A stretch of 64,000 nucleotides of DNA from JAPLDB01 sp038230515 (GTDB lineage: Bacteria; Bacteroidota; Bacteroidia; AKYH767-A; 2013-40CM-41-45), in the NCBI GenBank assembly GCA_038230515.1, contig JBBRND010000009.1:62001-126000 (forward strand). Direction: 5' to 3'. Position numbers and translations under genes: made by a program. Positions 44,972-52,907 of the stretch are shown in pieces (within the stretch, counting starts at the first letter, position 1; the number at the start of each line of letters is the position of its first letter). Under the pieces are notes generated by a model. The model was not told the origin of the DNA, did not search any database, and was given only the letters and a program-made list of their open reading frames with translations.

Positions 44972-44983
44972 ATTATTGTTCCT

Positions 44984-45875
44984 TTAGGTATTACGTTCAA
45001 TCCCTTCTTTCAACATTTTTTTCAATTTTCTTCGGAGTCCAAGTGGTTTCACTACTGTCATTTCATTACTATATGAAAGAAGTTCCATAAGAAAATCATG
45101 TGTAATGCGAACTGTCAAATGTATCTGTATCTCCTCAACAGTTTCTAAAACCATTCGTTGGGTAGAGTGGAGCGGAAGTGAGTTAAGATATTTCCCCTGT
45201 TCTCGGGTAAAAGACAAAACAATCTCTTGTGGTTTTTCATCAGCGCCATGAATGATACCAAATGAATATTTGTACATTCCCTTTGCATCAAAATTTTTAG
45301 GGTAGACAAACTTTTGCCTCTTGATTTCAAGATTGCTGATTCTCTCTAAACCAAAACTTTTTATTTTAGCATCTTTGAAATCTCTGCCAACCACGTACCA
45401 TCTGTTTTTAGACTCTTTCATAAAGTACGGCTCAATAGTTCGTGTTGTAATTTCATCCTCCAAGAATTTCTTGTGGTTGAAGCCAACTGTAAACTTGTTT
45501 TTGATGGCATGAACCAATCCATAAAAATGTTCTGTCCCTTGTGGCTTTCGCGTTTCAAAATGAATGAAGTCGGAAAAATCACTTACCATGTTGAGTGAGT
45601 TGAACAAATCGAATGCCTCAAGCATCCTGTTGTTCAGGTTCATCGGCAATTGAATAAACCTTAAACGAAAAATTAAACGAGATGTCAATATTGAAAATAG
45701 AACGTATCTCATCTAGATCACGCTGGAATGTGCGCTTCGAAACACCCAGCCTGTAGCCTAGCAAATCCGATTGTTCCATCAAGTAGTTGGCAATTTCTTC
45801 AAACGTTGCGCTACCGCTTGCTCTAAGTTTTTTAATAATCGCTAAGTAGCGCAGAATGTATTCACGTTTCGTCAT
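44984..45875 (-). pseudogene. WYL-domain transcriptional regulator, frame interrupted
   Basis: The first frame (MTKREYILRYLAIIKKLR ... LGYRLGVSKRTFQRDLDEI) is the winged HTH of the family and ends at 45618. The second supplies the linker LNNRMLEAFDLFN and the WYL domain (HFYGLVHAIKNKFTVGFNH, KESKNRWYVVGRD, FGLERISNLEI). The expected join is ...DEPE-LNNRMLEAF, within GATGAACCTGAACAACAG near 45637-45655. Loss of one of two CTGAA units would explain the shift. An ATG in the second frame there could restart translation and give a separate ligand-binding half. WYL proteins commonly control defence genes. Confidence 0.75.
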
Positions 45876-45890
45876 GGTGGTTAAAAAAAC

Positions 45891-46310
45891 TCACACACGT
45901 TTAACTAATTCGATCAATTTTTTCTGCACTGTTTCTCTTTCTTCTCCATTTATTACGGTAACTAAAAATGGTTCCCCTGCAAAAAGTGTACGCTCTGAAT
46001 CAACGGTAAAATCTGCAAGAAGATGTCGTAGCTCCATCACCTTAAAGAAATCAATGAAATCTTCATCAAGTTAAAGTTTCTTTAATTCTATTTTTTCAAT
46101 GTGATTTTTTTCTTTCCAAATCTCCATTCGTTTCTTTTCAATATCAACTTGCTTTTCTTCTGCTTCAAGTTTACCCTGTCGTGATTCTTTTTTTGTAGCA
46201 GCTTCAATAATCTGTTTCTCCTTTTTTATTTCAACCTGCTTCTTCTGGATGTCAACTCGCTTTTCGATGAGCTCTAATCTGTCTTTTACAGATTGTTGTC
46301 TTTTTTTCAT
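45891..46310 (-). pseudogene. Charged coiled-coil protein with an internal stop
   Basis: The open part (46071-46310, 79 residues) is a continuous charged coiled coil (KKRQQSVKDRLELIEKRVDI ... ). It ends at TAA (46071-46073). Directly after it the same frame continues LDEDFIDFFKVMELRHLLADFTVDSERTLFAG to a stop at 45891, which reads like genuine protein. The simplest explanation is a nonsense mutation at the TAA; read-through or a short downstream gene starting at MELRHLL are alternatives. It lies 15 bases upstream of the WYL gene and is probably its operon partner. Confidence 0.6.
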
Positions 46311-46463
46311 GGCTGGAGGTTTAAAAGTTAGTTCTGCAAAATTAAAACCATCCTACGACAAATCATGTCGTGGTAAAAAATATTCGAGAAAATAAATCGG
46401 GTTCTAAATCAAAGCTGCTTGATTGCGTTTAATTCATTTTCGCTCTGCATGTTGAATGAATTC

Positions 46464-46477
46464 GTCCAATATTGGAC
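46464..46477. promoter_or_regulatory. Perfect 14-bp palindrome, possible operator
   Basis: GTCCAATATTGGAC lies in the 460-base gap between the divergent coiled-coil gene and the tyrosine recombinase. It is a likely dimer-binding site or promoter element. The rest of the gap is AT-rich with no convincing gene. Confidence 0.45.
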
Positions 46478-46770
46478 ACTGATCTTAACCGATCCAAATA
46501 ATTCAGATAAGAGGAAAATTACTGGCAGGATCCTCCATCTCAAAAAAGTTGGATGATTCATAGAACTTCGATTGATTTTATTCAGAACCGGATAACGTTT
46601 CACTTGATTTCACTCATAAACGCTTCCGATTTTGAGAAATCTTGAACATTTCATAAAAGCTTTAAGCGCTCTCCTGATTAAAAGAAAAATCAGATCCCTG
46701 AACGTAATTTGACGCATTCATTTTTTCCATTTTCAAATTTCCGCTACTCTCGTTTGAAAATTAAACGACA

Positions 46771-47358
46771 ATGAGTAAGAAGAATAGTAAGACAACTTGT
46801 ACCGGCATGGACTGGAATACCATGTTGGGGCTACTTCACCAGCTAAAAAGAGATTGCAAGTTCCAGGACTACCTTTTGATTGCTACCGGCTGCTACTTCG
46901 GCCTGCGCTCAAAGGACTTGTTAGAGCTTCGTTGGAACGATGTCATGAACAAAAGCGAGTTCACCATCACCGAAAGCAAAACCAAGAAGCGAAGATTGAT
47001 CACTTTGAACGAAAACGTGAAAGAAGTTTTGCAGTACGTCTATCAAAAAAGAAAAGTAGAGAGAAGTTTTTCTGATGATGATTATCTTTTCGTTAACCGA
47101 TGGAAAGAGAGACCATCAATCCAGTACGTGAATCGAAAGCTGCATGAAATCTTCAAGGACTACAACGTTCGTGTCGGCAATGGTTCATCGCATACGCTTC
47201 GAAAAACATTTGGGAAAAGGGTTTGGGAAATGGACGGTCAAAGTGAACGAAGCCTGGTATACCTCTCAGAAATTTTTTCGCATTCAAGTATTCAAACCAC
47301 CAAGCGATACATTGGCATTGTACAGCAAAACATTGAAAATATTTACTTAAATCTCTAA
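46771..47358 (+). CDS. Tyrosine recombinase, catalytic domain only
   Basis: 195 residues. All catalytic positions are visible: Arg in CYFGLRSKDLL (residue 46), Lys in ESKTKKRRLI, HTLRK (His and Arg II), the later His in IFSHSSIQTTKRY, and the nucleophile Tyr in that same segment. The N-terminal core-binding domain of full integrases is missing, as in the short recombinases of Bacteroidota plasmids and elements. It may act on one of the inverted repeats at 49080-49336. Convergent with the 47524 gene. Confidence 0.9.
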   Translation: MSKKNSKTTCTGMDWNTMLGLLHQLKRDCKFQDYLLIATGCYFGLRSKDLLELRWNDVMNKSEFTITESKTKKRRLITLNENVKEVLQYVYQKRKVERSFSDDDYLFVNRWKERPSIQYVNRKLHEIFKDYNVRVGNGSSHTLRKTFGKRVWEMDGQSERSLVYLSEIFSHSSIQTTKRYIGIVQQNIENIYLNL

Positions 47359-47464
47359 AAGTGCTCAATCCTGCATGCACCTTTGCTTATATGGCATTCT
47401 TCCGGTCGCTTTGCGCCTCTTCTGGTCTGCTTTAATCGTTGTTGAGTAGAAATGCTTAGCAAAA

Positions 47465-47493
47465 AAAATGGACGCATTAGAAGCGTCCATTTT
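47465..47493. terminator. Bidirectional terminator
   Basis: An 11-bp perfect stem AAAATGGACGC / GCGTCCATTTT with a 7-base loop, with A run and T run on the two sides. It lies between the convergent recombinase and wHTH/unknown genes. Confidence 0.8.
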
Positions 47494-47523
47494 AAACCAC
47501 TAAAAAATTACTGAACTAAATCC

Positions 47524-48148
47524 CTACGCTGAGGTAGCGCGGTATCCGTGCTTTTTCGCTTCGATCAAAAATTTTGCGATGTAAACGGATGTCCACTGAT
47601 TGGTGACAGTAATCGTTTTATCTTTCAGTTTAATCACCTGTTCGGGTTTAATGAAGTAACGTTGCTTTTCAGCAGAGCGTTTTTTTGCAACGCTCAACTC
47701 AGCAAACACACCGTATGTCGGAACAATTGTATCAGGAAAAATTTCTTTTAGTTTTTCAAAAGTTGTGTTGCGATGATCCTTTACAAACTGTACAATGATT
47801 GCACGCGCCAACCCTCCTTTCTTTAGTTCTTCATTGTTAAACTTGAACGAAGAAAAATCTCTGGAAGATTTTTATTCCCTTTACAGCAGGAACAATTTCT
47901 TCTTTGTTTGGTGCCGGTGTTTCAGCCAACGTTTCTTCTTTGACCTCATCATGATCGAACGGGACATAAATCTTACCATCAGGAGAATCAAGTTCTTTGA
48001 TCTTTTTTCCTTTGATAAGTAATTTGAGAGTTGAACCTACTGTAGGTTTAGTCAACTCTATTTTTTCGGAGATGTACTCCGCTTTCGATGCCGGACTTTT
48101 TAAGATAAAGTCCAAAACTTTTTGCTGGGAAGCGTTTAATTTTTTCAT
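47524..48148 (-). pseudogene. wHTH protein joined by frameshift to a C-terminal domain of unknown function
   Basis: The first frame, best started at 48148 (MKKLNASQQKVLDFILKSP), has a winged HTH (KAEYISEKIELTKPTVGSTLKLLIKGK) and then a linker (EETLAETPAPNKEEIVPAV). It ends at 47837. The next frame continues without a start as FSSFKFNNEELKKGGLARA, then IIVQFVKDHRNTTFEKLKEIFPDT ... KQRYFIKPEQVIKL ... VTNQWTSVYIAKFL. This second part resembles a domain seen in many Bacteroidota hypothetical proteins. The natural protein is probably about 210 residues, with a one-base indel in an A-rich stretch near 47868. As separate genes they are also possible (TTG start at 47811). Confidence 0.6.
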
Positions 48149-48188
48149 AGAAATATAATTTGAGTTAAGCGAGTGTAGCAGAAACAAC

Positions 48189-48230
48189 AATCCCGTGGAA
48201 ACCTTTACTGATAAAGGTTTTCACGGGATT
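48189..48230. terminator. Long hairpin in front of the wHTH gene
   Basis: Arms AATCCCGTGGAAACCTTT / AAAGGTTTTCACGGGATT pair with one mismatch around a 6-base loop. It sits in the 200-base gap between the 48365 gene and the wHTH gene, both on the minus strand. No T run follows on the minus strand; it may be a stem in the 5' leader of the wHTH transcript rather than a terminator. Confidence 0.5.
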
Positions 48231-48364
48231 GGATTCCAAGGGCTTTTGTTTTCCTTCTTTGCTATTCCAGATGTTTCCTTTTTTAGATTTCCATTGTTTT
48301 CCCTTCGGCAGAAAGATTTTTTTGATTTCAAGCTGCCGAAAGAATAGTAGCGAAGTGATGTCTT

Positions 48365-48955
48365 TTAGAATGGACTTTCTGTATTCATGTACGCGAAATC
48401 AAAAAGTTCATCATACAGGTGGTCAAACAACTTTGGCACACCGTCAAACGATTTCACTTTTCTGATTTTACCCTTTCGATCAATATCAAGTAAGGATTGA
48501 TTCGATAGCAACAAAATATTTCCTCCCAGATGTAATGTCTTCACCAATTCGTACATCTTTTTTGAGTAAGCCGAAATCAGGACACTATTTCCTAAAAAGT
48601 TTTTGAAATTGACACCATTCGCTTCTAACTCGAATTCATAGGATTGAACTCCTAACTCCTTGATAAAATTTTGCAGTTGTTCTAATCTGATAGGGGTTCG
48701 AAGAAATTCTAAATTCTTAGAACGCCCTCTCTTGTCAAGGAAAAAAATCTCATCGCCTTTGTAGCAGAGAAACATTTTCATGTCTAACAAAGTGCTCCTT
48801 GGAAACAACTGAAAAATATCTTCCATGACGAAAGGATTCAGGTAAAGAATAATTTTTTCGGAGTCAGTTATCGAAAACACTTGCATAGAGTGAAGATAGA
48901 AAAGTATTTTATCGTACGTAAAAAAACAAGAATTGATCAGTTGTGAAAACGTCAA
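48365..48955 (-). CDS. Unknown protein
   Basis: 196 residues, or about 173 if started at MQVFSITDSEKI. Largely alpha-beta, with segments EIFFLDKRGRSKNLEFL and ILLLSNQSLLDIDRKGKI that repeat a similar DxRG/RKGK hairpin. No recognised family or signal peptide. Outermost gene of the island on the right, next to the inverted repeats. Confidence 0.5.
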   Translation of the reverse strand: MTFSQLINSCFFTYDKILFYLHSMQVFSITDSEKIILYLNPFVMEDIFQLFPRSTLLDMKMFLCYKGDEIFFLDKRGRSKNLEFLRTPIRLEQLQNFIKELGVQSYEFELEANGVNFKNFLGNSVLISAYSKKMYELVKTLHLGGNILLLSNQSLLDIDRKGKIRKVKSFDGVPKLFDHLYDELFDFAYMNTESPF

Positions 48956-49079
48956 CCTCCAATACCAACGCTTTCCAATAGGAGAAACGATTGATAGATT
49001 TCGTGCAGGATTATTTTTGGATTACTGCTCTGTTAACGGAGTGAATGAAAATGTCTGCTGATGAGATGGACTTTTTTGT

Positions 49080-49120
49080 TACCGTACTTCTACGGTATAA
49101 TTTACCGTAGAAGTACGGTA
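49080..49120. repeat. Perfect inverted repeat made of four TACCGTA/TACGGTA half-sites
   Basis: Arms of 18 bp (TACCGTACTTCTACGGTA and its complement) are separated by TAATT. Each arm is itself nearly palindromic, so four copies of the 7-mer lie within 41 bases. It looks like a binding site for a dimeric or tetrameric protein, or a recombination site. It lies about 120 bases upstream of the 48365-48955 gene. Confidence 0.8.
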
Positions 49121-49221
49121 TGATTTATTTTGGTTATCACATAAATTGTACATTGTTTCGCAAAGTAAAAAAATATGTAGATCGAAAAAAGAAGAAAATA
49201 AAAAATTGCGTTCGAAGAATG

Positions 49222-49336
49222 CTGTACTTAAAACCTTAGGAAAATTTTATTGTGCAACAGCAATAAGCGAAACGCGCGTTAACGCGCGGGTTTGTTTTGC
49301 TTATTGTTGCACAGGTTCCTAAGACCTTAAGTACAG
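49222..49336. repeat. 115-base interrupted inverted repeat, possible element end
   Basis: From outside inwards: CTGTACTTAA / TTAAGTACAG, CCTTAGGAA / TTCCTAAG, TGTGCAACA / TGTTGCACA, GCAATAAGC / GCTTATTG-like, and a central CGCGCGTTAACGCGCG palindrome. A third TTATTGTTGCA copy follows at about 49360. There is no open frame. It marks the right margin of the accessory genes and would fold into one long hairpin. Confidence 0.75.
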
Positions 49337-49452
49337 TAGGTTTAATAAGTCCCGCGCCTTATTGTTGCAAGAATGTAATTATTAAAGAAAATATTTATCG
49401 AACTCAAGATGTTGCTATGCTTGAGGTGAACAATTTTTTCTTCAGGAAAGAA

Positions 49453-50352
49453 TTAAATGCCGTGCCAAAGCTCCACTGCTTTAGGATTAAATTTAGAATG
49501 AATGCTTAAAACAGGTACTGGTGAATGATTAATAATTTGCTGTGAAAAGGAACCTGTAAAATATTCAATAACATTTTGTTTATCCAAATTTCCCATAGTA
49601 ACAATAAGGTCAGCATTCGTTTTTGTTGCATGATTGATAACAATATTGGCATTGTAGGCAGCGGAGATGACCTTTACATTGCATTTCAAGCCATGATTTT
49701 CGACTATTTCTTTTATCTGCATAGCTTCCCGAGATATTTTTCTTTCATGCGATTTTGTTGCTTCTTCATCAATACCAAGAACATTAAGGATTGCTCCATA
49801 AACTTCAGCCATCTTAATTGCATAGATTACTTTTTCACGAGAATGTGGCTTATCGCTAAACGGAACAAGAATATTTTTAAAGCCGCCTGCTTTGCTTTTT
49901 CCCTGCACTGAAAGTACCGGACAAGGAGAATCTCTTACTACACTGAATGTATTGCTTCCCATGACAAATTCTCTAAAACCCGAAACTCCATGAGTTCCCA
50001 TTACGATAATGTCAGCTTTTATTTTTTTACTTACGCGAATGATTTCTTTATGTGTGCGACCTGTTGAAGAAAGGGAGTTTATTTTAATTGCACCTTTCTT
50101 TTTGGATTTTTCTACTTCTTTATCTAACCGTTCGCTGCTTATTTTCCTGATTTCATCCTCATAGCCATTAAATCTTGGAATAGTTGCATAAAAGGGGTCT
50201 GCTACCGGATAAAGATTTTCGAGAACATGCAAAAGCATTATTTCTGCATTGGTTAATTTTGAAAGGTTAACCGCATAATCAAGCGCTTTAAGCGATGAAG
50301 CAGAAAAATCCAATGGGATTAAAATTTTTTTTATTTTAAGAAGTGAATTCAT
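49453..50352 (-). CDS. Tandem universal stress protein (two UspA domains)
   Basis: 299 residues. Domain one (residues 8-150) has ILIPLDFSASSLKALDYAV, then the ATP-binding type GTHGVSGFREFVMGSNTFSV. Domain two (160-299) has ILVPFSDKPHSREKVIYAI and a degenerate end (TMGNLDKQNVIEYFTGSFSQ). Two-domain Usp proteins accompany respiratory or phosphate stress genes in Bacteroidota. It is the last gene of the phosphate/glucan block on the minus strand. Confidence 0.92.
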   Translation of the reverse strand: MNSLLKIKKILIPLDFSASSLKALDYAVNLSKLTNAEIMLLHVLENLYPVADPFYATIPRFNGYEDEIRKISSERLDKEVEKSKKKGAIKINSLSSTGRTHKEIIRVSKKIKADIIVMGTHGVSGFREFVMGSNTFSVVRDSPCPVLSVQGKSKAGGFKNILVPFSDKPHSREKVIYAIKMAEVYGAILNVLGIDEEATKSHERKISREAMQIKEIVENHGLKCNVKVISAAYNANIVINHATKTNADLIVTMGNLDKQNVIEYFTGSFSQQIINHSPVPVLSIHSKFNPKAVELWHGI

Positions 50353-50695
50353 TATTGTTTTATTTTAAACGGTGAGGCGTAAAGGTAACAGTTCCTTATT
50401 TATAAAATGTATGATTGAAGCAGTATTTTAATGATTAACGTGTGAATATTTTAAAAGAACTTTAATTTATGATTACTTTAGTCTGATAATTAAGAAAAAA
50501 GCAGCAAAAAAAAGAAAACTACCTACTAAAGCAAAAGAAAAGTTCAATGTTTCGGTTACTGGTAACCCAATGCTTAATAAATCTCAAAAAAAGAAAAGCC
50601 TTAATAAATAGAATAGTAAGTAAGATGTTGACAGCTTAACCAGTGACTAAATGTTTTATCAAATTCACTCTTTTATCAATTGGCATTTAATCTAC
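50353..50695. other. AT-rich gap without a gene
   Basis: About 340 bases, strongly A-rich, with no open frame longer than 30 codons that has a ribosome site. It holds the promoter region of the Usp gene; no specific site was recognised. Confidence 0.6.
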
Positions 50696-51130
50696 TTACT
50701 CATTAATCCCTTTAATCGGAATTGGAAAAATAAAAGATTCCAAAACGCTGCGGTGTGCTTTTGAAACATGGCCTTTGAAGGTTGCCATACTGCGATGCAT
50801 GGTTCTTGCATACTCTTTTCCCAATTTTTTTAAAATAGATTCCAGCTTTGATAATTCATCTTTTATTGCTGCCTCTCTTTCATCTTTTCCTTTCGGTAGT
50901 TGATTATGAAGTGTGGTAATATTTTCTTCAAAAACTTTATCTGCTTGTTGATAAAAGTTAAATAGCAAAGGGTCGCAGGAAAAAGTTTTGATGTGAGAGA
51001 ATTTGATAGCAGTTTTCTTTTCTGTTTCATCCAAACCTTCATCGTTGTTTGCGGCAAGCAACGAAATGTAAGCAGGAAATTTTAATAGCATTTCCTTTTC
51101 TGTGTCATTGAGTGTTTCTAAATTTTCCAT
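50696..51130 (-). CDS. Small helical cytoplasmic protein, unknown
   Basis: 144 residues, all helical: LLKFPAYISLLAANNDEGLDE, then a long amphipathic helix (YQQADKVFEENITTLHNQLP) and KDELSKLESILKKLGKEYARTMHRSM. The shape resembles TerB-like helical proteins but there is no clear metal site. Between the Usp gene and the phosphate transporter genes on the same strand, so probably part of the same stress response. Confidence 0.6.
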   Translation of the reverse strand: MENLETLNDTEKEMLLKFPAYISLLAANNDEGLDETEKKTAIKFSHIKTFSCDPLLFNFYQQADKVFEENITTLHNQLPKGKDEREAAIKDELSKLESILKKLGKEYARTMHRSMATFKGHVSKAHRSVLESFIFPIPIKGINE

Positions 51131-51240
51131 TTGATTATTTTAATTGTTTGAATTTTATTTTTTATCCGCCTGATAATACTTTGCCCAACCATTATTTAAT
51201 GAAAAGACAATTTGCTTTCCTTTAATAAGGTCATTTATAT

Positions 51241-51867
51241 TCAGTTCATTTTAAAAACAACATCTTCAATGCTGTTAGCAGTAATATGAATCCGCTTGCT
51301 GATTTCTTTTAACTGCGTTAAAATTTCTTTATGACGGATAATATGTTTGATAGAATCGCTTTGAAGGAGGGTTGCTAATTCCACCGAATATTCTTTTATC
51401 AATTCATCATCCATTAAAATAATAGCATTTACCTTTGTTATTACTTCATCGTATTTCTTTTGTTTAAGCAAAGTAAAGCACTCATTCATCTGCAACATTT
51501 GTTTTTGAAGCAATAGAAATATTGCTTCATATTCTGACAGAGATGAAATAGTGTAAGCGGCAATTTCAACATCGAGATGTTTTATGCTTAGAACAATCCA
51601 ATCAAGATTCAAATAAATTCTGCTGATAGCTTCTTTGTCAACAGGTGTTATCATTACTGAATTAAGTTCTATCAGTTTTTCCATCCGCTCATCATTTGCT
51701 TTCTGAATAATATTGTTTAGCTGTTCTGATGTTTTCGTTTTTTGAATGTAAATACTATGAAGCATTATTACTACCTGTTGTGTAATAACACTTTGTGCCT
51801 GAAGGTTTCCAAAGAAATCAACTTCTTTTGGAAGAATAAAGTCAGATAATTTTTTAAATACGTTCAT
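51241..51867 (-). CDS. PhoU-like (DUF47) phosphate transport accessory protein
   Basis: 208 residues from the ATG at 51867 (MNVFKKLSDFILPKEVDFFG), which matches family starts; the frame extends further into the PiT gene. The FILPKEVDFFGNLQAQS opening and long amphipathic helices (QQVVIMLHSIYIQK ...) are those of DUF47 proteins, which pair with PiT transporters and probably regulate them. The start lies 5 bases after the PiT stop, so the two are one operon. Confidence 0.85.
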   Translation of the reverse strand: MNVFKKLSDFILPKEVDFFGNLQAQSVITQQVVIMLHSIYIQKTKTSEQLNNIIQKANDERMEKLIELNSVMITPVDKEAISRIYLNLDWIVLSIKHLDVEIAAYTISSLSEYEAIFLLLQKQMLQMNECFTLLKQKKYDEVITKVNAIILMDDELIKEYSVELATLLQSDSIKHIIRHKEILTQLKEISKRIHITANSIEDVVFKMN

Positions 51868-51872
51868 GATAT

Positions 51873-52907
51873 TTAGGAAAGAAGTTTTAAGAAAATGAAA
51901 CAAAATACTACACCAAGTATAATGCAGATTGGAATATTCAGAAGCCATCCTGTACCTATTGATTTTGCCATATTCCATCTCACATGGCGTGGTCGCTCAC
52001 CTGCACCCACTCCCATAAGTGTGGTTGTTACTACCTGTGTTGTAGATGTAGGCGCACCAATGATTGATGAGGAGATAATAATTAATGCAGAACCGATTTG
52101 GTCAGCGATGGAATGGATTAATTTTACTTTGTAAATTCCATATCCCACAGTTTTAATAATGTTCCATCCGCCAAACAATGTTCCCAAAGTAATTGAACTT
52201 GCACACAACATAATTACCCAAAGCGGAACATGAAACACAGGATAAACTCCGCTTGCATAAAGCAGCATTGCCATTACACCCATTCCTTTTTGTGCATCAT
52301 TGGTTCCATGACTAAATGCAAGCCATGAAACGGTAATATATTGTGTTGCGATGAAATATTTTTTTGATTTAATAGTTAGTCGCCTCATTGCTTTCAACAT
52401 AATTTTTATTAGAAAAAATCCAACAAAAAATCCTGCTAATGGAGAAAAAAACATTCCGATAATAATCTTGATAACTCCCTGAATGTGCCCTTGCATCAAA
52501 GCATCAATTCCCCAATTGATGTGGCTGTTTCCAATAGCAAACAATCCGGCACCTACTAATCCGCTTGTGAGAGAAGTAGAAGATGAACTTGGCAATCCTA
52601 ATTTCCATGTAATAAGATTAAATGTAGTAGCGGAAAGAATTGCAGCAATAGTAATGCTCTGCGAAACAACAGATGAAACCCCTTTAATATCTACAAATTC
52701 TCCAATGGTATCTGCAACTGCAACACCTCCTAAAAACGGTCCAATAAAAGTAAATGCTGTAACAATTATTATTGCTGTTTTTGGAGTCATAGACATGGAA
52801 GCTATGGCTGTTGCAATCATGTCTGCCGCATCATGAAATCCGTTGGTGAAATCATAAATCATTACCGATACTATTCCAATGATTAATATGATATGTGTCG
52901 CATTCAT
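51873..52907 (-). CDS. PiT family inorganic phosphate transporter
   Basis: 344 residues with ten or so transmembrane segments. The repeated signature is clear: DFTNGFHDAADMIATAIAS near residue 20 and FSHGTNDAQKGMGVMAM in the second half. These are the duplicated GANDVANA-type motifs of cation-coupled phosphate symporters. It is shorter than the E. coli Pit protein (about 500), as usual for the DUF47-linked form. It overlaps the start region of the M90 gene by 4 bases. Confidence 0.93.
   Translation of the reverse strand: MNATHIILIIGIVSVMIYDFTNGFHDAADMIATAIASMSMTPKTAIIIVTAFTFIGPFLGGVAVADTIGEFVDIKGVSSVVSQSITIAAILSATTFNLITWKLGLPSSSSTSLTSGLVGAGLFAIGNSHINWGIDALMQGHIQGVIKIIIGMFFSPLAGFFVGFFLIKIMLKAMRRLTIKSKKYFIATQYITVSWLAFSHGTNDAQKGMGVMAMLLYASGVYPVFHVPLWVIMLCASSITLGTLFGGWNIIKTVGYGIYKVKLIHSIADQIGSALIIISSSIIGAPTSTTQVVTTTLMGVGAGERPRHVRWNMAKSIGTGWLLNIPICIILGVVFCFIFLKLLS

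Noticed and set aside
46409..46603. 64-codon minus-strand frame in the recombinase upstream gap
   Set aside because: No ribosome site, no recognisable pattern, and it overlaps the palindromic operator candidate.
49222..49336. Retron or group II intron RNA
   Set aside because: No reverse transcriptase gene was found near it; it is best described only as an inverted repeat.
32683..49400. Classical insertion sequence
   Set aside because: No transposase of any IS family was seen in the window; only the serine and tyrosine recombinases are present.
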